In this document: positions 60,642 to 64,000 of the stretch, piece by piece
Layout: each line of letters opens with the position of its first letter
Position numbering within the stretch: the stretch's first letter is position 1
NCBI RefSeq assembly: GCF_017996735.1
Contig: NZ_JAGOGJ010000002.1
Location: 124,001-188,000 of the forward strand
DNA: 64,000 bases
Source of the DNA: Niveispirillum sp.
GTDB lineage: Bacteria > Pseudomonadota > Alphaproteobacteria > Azospirillales > Azospirillaceae
Reading direction: 5' to 3'
Made by a program: the position numbers and the translations under genes
Notes under the pieces: generated by a model
Database searches by the model: none
Told to the model about the DNA's origin: nothing
What the model saw: the letters and a program-made list of their open reading frames with translations, nothing else

Positions 60642-61613
60642 TTACCGGTCCTTCACATAAGGCCGCCCGCTGGCCTTGGGCGGGATGGCCTTGCCCACAA
60701 AGCCGGCCAGCAGCAGGACCGTCAGCAGATAGGGCAGCGCCTCGATCAACTGTACCGGCACCTCGCCGATGCCGGGCAGGGCCACGCCCTGCAACCGCGT
60801 CTGCAGCGCGTCGGCAAAGGCGAAGGCCAGGCAGGCGAACAGGGTTGGCACCGGCTTCCATTTGCCCAGGATCAGGGCGGCCAGCGCCAGGAAACCTTTG
60901 CCGGCCGTCATGTTGGTCTGGAACCCGGCCCCTTGCGCCGTGGACAGGTAGCTGCCGGCGATGCCGCAAAGCACACCCGCGATCAGGACCGCCTGATAGC
61001 GCAGTGCCGTGACCGAGATGCCGGCCGTGTCCACGGCGGCGGGGTTTTCCCCCACGGCGCGCAGGCGCAGGCCGAAACGCGTGCGGTAGGCGATCCACCA
61101 GGTCAGCGGCACGATGGCCAGCGCCAGATAGACCAGGATGTTGTGACCACTGACCAGTTCATAATAGATCGGGCCCAGCAGCGGCACGCCGCGCAGCGTC
61201 TCCGCCAGCGGCAGGGTCAGTTCGCCGAAACGGGCATCGGCCGGCAGGTTGGGGGTGCGGCCCCCCATCTGGAACCAGGCATTGCCCAGAACGGCCGTCA
61301 GGCCCAGGGCCACGATGTTCAGCGCCACGCCCGACACGACCTGATTGCCCTTGTGCGTGATACAGGCGAAGCCATGCAGCAGGGCCAGGGCCAGCGACGC
61401 CAGGATGCCGGCACCCAGGCCGACCCAGGCCGAACCATAGATGGCGGCGGCAGCGGCCGAGGCGAAGGCCGCCACCAGCATCTTGCCTTCCAGCCCGATA
61501 TCGACCACGCCGGCCCGTTCCGAATAGAAGCCGGCCAAGGCCGCCAGCAGCAGCGGCGTCGCCAGGCGGAACGTGCTGTCCAGCAGCGACAGGAAACCCA
61601 GAAGCGTATCCAT
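60642..61613 (-). CDS. ABC importer permease 2 (BmpA/nucleoside type)
   Basis: A 323-residue membrane protein with about nine helices. YSERAGVVDIGLEGKMLVAA near the N-terminus is the hallmark of the second permease of YufP/YufQ-type (NupP/NupQ) importers, with GxNPxAxxxxGI-like VGENPAAVDTAGISV as the ATPase-contact loop. It starts three bases after the first permease gene and is the last gene of the leftward operon. Substrates of the family are nucleosides and related compounds, taken up with a BmpA-type lipoprotein not in the window. Confidence 0.92.
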   Translation of the reverse strand: MDTLLGFLSLLDSTFRLATPLLLAALAGFYSERAGVVDIGLEGKMLVAAFASAAAAAIYGSAWVGLGAGILASLALALLHGFACITHKGNQVVSGVALNIVALGLTAVLGNAWFQMGGRTPNLPADARFGELTLPLAETLRGVPLLGPIYYELVSGHNILVYLALAIVPLTWWIAYRTRFGLRLRAVGENPAAVDTAGISVTALRYQAVLIAGVLCGIAGSYLSTAQGAGFQTNMTAGKGFLALAALILGKWKPVPTLFACLAFAFADALQTRLQGVALPGIGEVPVQLIEALPYLLTVLLLAGFVGKAIPPKASGRPYVKDR

Positions 61614-61616
61614 GGC

Positions 61617-62741
61617 TCAGGCCCCCGCCGGCTTGGCTGCCGCTTGCGCGCGGCGCGTGAACAGGCGCACCAGGGCCGGGCGGAACATATGTTCCAGGGC
61701 ACCGGCGAACAGGATCACCACACCCTGGATCACCACCACCAGTTCCCGGCTGATATTGGGATAGTCGAAGACCAGTTCCGTGCCGCCCTGATAGAGCGCG
61801 CCGAACAGCAGGGCCGCCGGGATGATGCCCGCCGGATGGTTGCGGCCCATCAGGGCGACGGCGATGCCGGTGAAGCCCAGGCCGGCCGGGAAATTCAGCA
61901 GCAGCCGGTGCTGCACCCCGTGCAACTCGTTCACGCCCAGCAGCCCGGCCAGCGCCCCCGACAGGGCCATGGTCACCACGATCACCTTCTTCGGATCGAT
62001 GCCGGCATAAAGGGCCGCATTCTCATTGGCGCCCGTGGCGCGCAGCGCGAAGCCCCAGCGCGTGTGCCAGATAAAGGCCCAGACGGCGAAACAGGCCAGC
62101 AGCGCCAGGAACAGTGAGAAGTTCAGCGGCGAACTGTCCATCTCAATCCCGATCGTCGCCATCATGTCGGCCATCATGGGCAGGAACATCGACGCGCTGA
62201 ACGCCTCGCTCTCCGGCGACATCTGGCCCGGTTTGATCAGCACATTGACCATCAGATAGACCATCAGCGAGGACGCGATGAAATTGAACATGATGGTCGT
62301 GATAACGATATGGCTGCCGCGATAGGCCTGCAGCCAGCCGGGAATGGCTGCCCACAGCGCGCCGAAGGCGGCACCACCCAGCACCGACAGCGGCAATGCC
62401 GCCCACCAGGGCCAGCCGGGCAGGGCCAGACAGACCAGACCGACGCCCAGGCCGCCGATATAGGCCTGCCCCTCGCCCCCGATATTGAACAGCCCGCCAT
62501 GGAAGGCGATGGCCACCGCAAGGGCGGTGAAAATCAGGCTGGTCGCGTAATAGAGCGTATAGCCAATGCCCTCGCCCGTGCCGATGGCACCGCGCAGCAT
62601 GGTGCCCAGCGCACCCAAAGGGTCCTCCCCGATGGCCAGGATGACCAGGGCGGACACGGCCAGCGCCAGGCCCACATTGAGGACGGGCAGCAGCAGGCCC
62701 GTCACCCACCAGGGAAGATTGTCGGAACCGCCCGCGCTCAT
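61617..62741 (-). CDS. ABC importer permease 1 (BmpA/nucleoside type)
   Basis: A 374-residue membrane protein with about ten helices. AIAFHGGLFNIGGEGQAYIG and the contact loop ATGANENAALYAGIDPKKV are typical of YufP/NupP permeases. Its ATG overlaps the stop of the ATPase gene as ATGA, so ATPase and permease are translated together. It forms the membrane channel with the product of the next gene. Confidence 0.92.
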   Translation of the reverse strand: MSAGGSDNLPWWVTGLLLPVLNVGLALAVSALVILAIGEDPLGALGTMLRGAIGTGEGIGYTLYYATSLIFTALAVAIAFHGGLFNIGGEGQAYIGGLGVGLVCLALPGWPWWAALPLSVLGGAAFGALWAAIPGWLQAYRGSHIVITTIMFNFIASSLMVYLMVNVLIKPGQMSPESEAFSASMFLPMMADMMATIGIEMDSSPLNFSLFLALLACFAVWAFIWHTRWGFALRATGANENAALYAGIDPKKVIVVTMALSGALAGLLGVNELHGVQHRLLLNFPAGLGFTGIAVALMGRNHPAGIIPAALLFGALYQGGTELVFDYPNISRELVVVIQGVVILFAGALEHMFRPALVRLFTRRAQAAAKPAGA

Positions 62742-64000
62742 GCCGGAACCCCTTCAGCGACGGGAGCGTCCTTGATGCCCGCCATCATCGTGCCGATCCG
62801 GCTTTCATTCGCTTCGGCCGCCGACAATTCGCCCACGATCTCTCCGTCGCACATCACCAGGATGCGGTCGGACAGCGCCAGGATCTCATCCAGTTCGGCC
62901 GAGACCAGCAGGATGGCCTTGCCCCGGTCGCGCAAGCTGACAAGCTGGCGGTGGATGAAGGCGATGGCGCCGATATCGACACCGCGCGTCGGCTGTCCCA
63001 CCAGCAATATATCCGGCTCCCGCTCCATCTCCCGCGCCATCACCAGCTTCTGCTGGTTGCCGCCGGAAAACAGGGACGTGCGCAGGTTTGGGTTGGGCGG
63101 GCGCACATCGAATTGTTCCATCAGCGAAACAGTCTTTGCGACCACTTGCTTCCAGTTCAGCCGCCAGCCCTTGGACAGGGACTTGTCCTGGTGATAGCCC
63201 AGGATGGCGCTTTCATGCGCCGGGAATTCCTTGATCACGGCCAGTTTCAGCCGATCTTCGGGCACATGGGCCAGCCCCCGGCGGCGGGCGTCGGCCGCGT
63301 CATATTTCGTGGCCGGATGGATCTCCTGCCCCTTCAGCGTGACCGTTCCGCTATCGAAACGGCACATGCCGGACAGGACCTCCAGCAACTCGGACTGGCC
63401 ATTGCCGGCCACACCCGCCACGCCCACAATCTCGCCCGCCCGGACATTCAGGCAGGCATCCTTCAGGGTGGTGACGCCGCGCCCGTCAATGACGTTCACA
63501 TTCTGCGCCGACAGCAGCACATCGCCCGGATGGGATGGCGCCTTGTCCACGGAAAGCGAGGTCTTGCGGCCCACCATGGCATCGGCCAGGGCCTGGCGGT
63601 CGGTCTCGGCGGTGATGAATTCTGCCACCACCTGACCCCGGCGCAGCACCGACACGCGGTCGGTGATGGCCATGATTTCCTTCAGCTTGTGCGTGATCAG
63701 CAGGACGGTGCGACCCTGCTGACGCAGCCGTTCCAGGATGCGGAACAGTTGTTCCACCTCCGGCGGGGACAGCACGGCCGTGGGTTCGTCGAGGATCAGC
63801 ACCTCGGCCCCGCGATACAGCGCCTTCAGGATTTCCACGCGCTGCTGCACGCCGACGGGCAGGTCGGAGACCAGCGCGTCCAGCGGCACCTCCAGCCCGA
63901 ATTGCCGCTCCAGTTCCCGCACCTCCGCCCGTGCCCGCTGCATGGCGGGGCCCAGGACAGGCCCGCCCTCGTGCCCCAGCAGCAGGTTTTCCAGCACGGT
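62738..64000 (-). CDS. ABC importer ATPase, N-terminus beyond the window
   Basis: About 420 residues are visible; the gene continues past 64000. The family has two ATP-binding cassettes. The first lacks its Walker A here because of the window edge, but shows a degenerate signature region (LPVGVQQRVEILKALYR), Walker B (VLILDEPTAVLSP) and the switch His (LITHKLKEI). The second has GVAGNGQSELLEVLSG as Walker A, LFSGGNQQKLVMAREM as signature and DILLVGQPTRGVD as Walker B, where Gln replaces the catalytic Glu, usual in the second domain of this YufO/NupO/Mgl-type family. It powers uptake by the two permeases. Confidence 0.95.
   Translation of the reverse strand, partial: TVLENLLLGHEGGPVLGPAMQRARAEVRELERQFGLEVPLDALVSDLPVGVQQRVEILKALYRGAEVLILDEPTAVLSPPEVEQLFRILERLRQQGRTVLLITHKLKEIMAITDRVSVLRRGQVVAEFITAETDRQALADAMVGRKTSLSVDKAPSHPGDVLLSAQNVNVIDGRGVTTLKDACLNVRAGEIVGVAGVAGNGQSELLEVLSGMCRFDSGTVTLKGQEIHPATKYDAADARRRGLAHVPEDRLKLAVIKEFPAHESAILGYHQDKSLSKGWRLNWKQVVAKTVSLMEQFDVRPPNPNLRTSLFSGGNQQKLVMAREMEREPDILLVGQPTRGVDIGAIAFIHRQLVSLRDRGKAILLVSAELDEILALSDRILVMCDGEIVGELSAAEANESRIGTMMAGIKDAPVAEGVPA

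Overview
The window is GC-rich chromosomal DNA from a Gram-negative alphaproteobacterium. I infer the Rhodospirillales/Azospirillaceae, because of the complete ccoNOQP-ccoGHIS set behind FNR/FixK-type boxes, the TonB-dependent sugar receptor in a LacI-controlled locus, and the abundant two-component and cyclic-nucleotide signalling. I see no rRNA, tRNA, insertion sequence, prophage or CRISPR array.

Layout. 1-10.6 kb: a disaccharide-use locus. Four genes read leftward (GH65 phosphorylase fused to beta-phosphoglucomutase, TonB-dependent receptor, exported glycosidase, MFS permease). A LacI-type regulator is divergent from them, with two operator-like palindromes in the shared promoter region. 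10.7-16.6 kb: an RTX exoprotein, a diguanylate cyclase, a protein with two cyclic-nucleotide-binding domains, and a divergent metallo-beta-lactamase-fold hydrolase. 16.8-35.0 kb: the most unusual part. It holds a two-partner secretion transporter, a 3381-residue repeat-built exoprotein, a CHAT-protease/TPR lipoprotein, a small exported protein, a CHASE2 adenylate cyclase and a single-domain cyclic-nucleotide-binding protein, all on one strand. 35.0-46.5 kb: alpha/beta hydrolase, second LacI regulator, Sfp-type phosphopantetheinyl transferase, M1-like peptidase with a DUF6702 partner, an autotransporter without a signal peptide, a polysaccharide deacetylase and a DUF2189 membrane protein. 47.1-55.4 kb: cbb3 oxidase structural and assembly genes. 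55.5-60.6 kb: an HTH protein, an orphan ParB, a GAF protein, an MHS-family transporter and a LuxR-type response regulator. 60.6-64 kb: a BmpA/nucleoside-type ABC importer (two permeases and an ATPase cut by the window end).

How the parts fit. The sugar locus takes a disaccharide through the outer membrane, across the inner membrane, and splits it by phosphorolysis, isomerising the beta-glucose-1-phosphate in the same polypeptide. The cco genes build and copper-load a high-affinity oxidase for low oxygen. The large two-partner locus joins surface display (TpsB/TpsA), a lipoprotein with an intact CHAT Cys/His dyad, and a local cAMP-type module. A second cyclic-nucleotide-binding protein and a possible phosphodiesterase-fold enzyme lie just upstream. 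I propose this as a candidate integrated surface-sensing system.

Non-coding structure is rich. There are three copies of a roughly 150-210 bp palindromic element whose stems differ between copies but keep pairing, a second 87-bp repeat present identically at two loci, several terminators, a possible Shine-Dalgarno-sequestering leader ahead of tpsB, and an uncharacterised CGGTCA...TGACCG motif at three sites.
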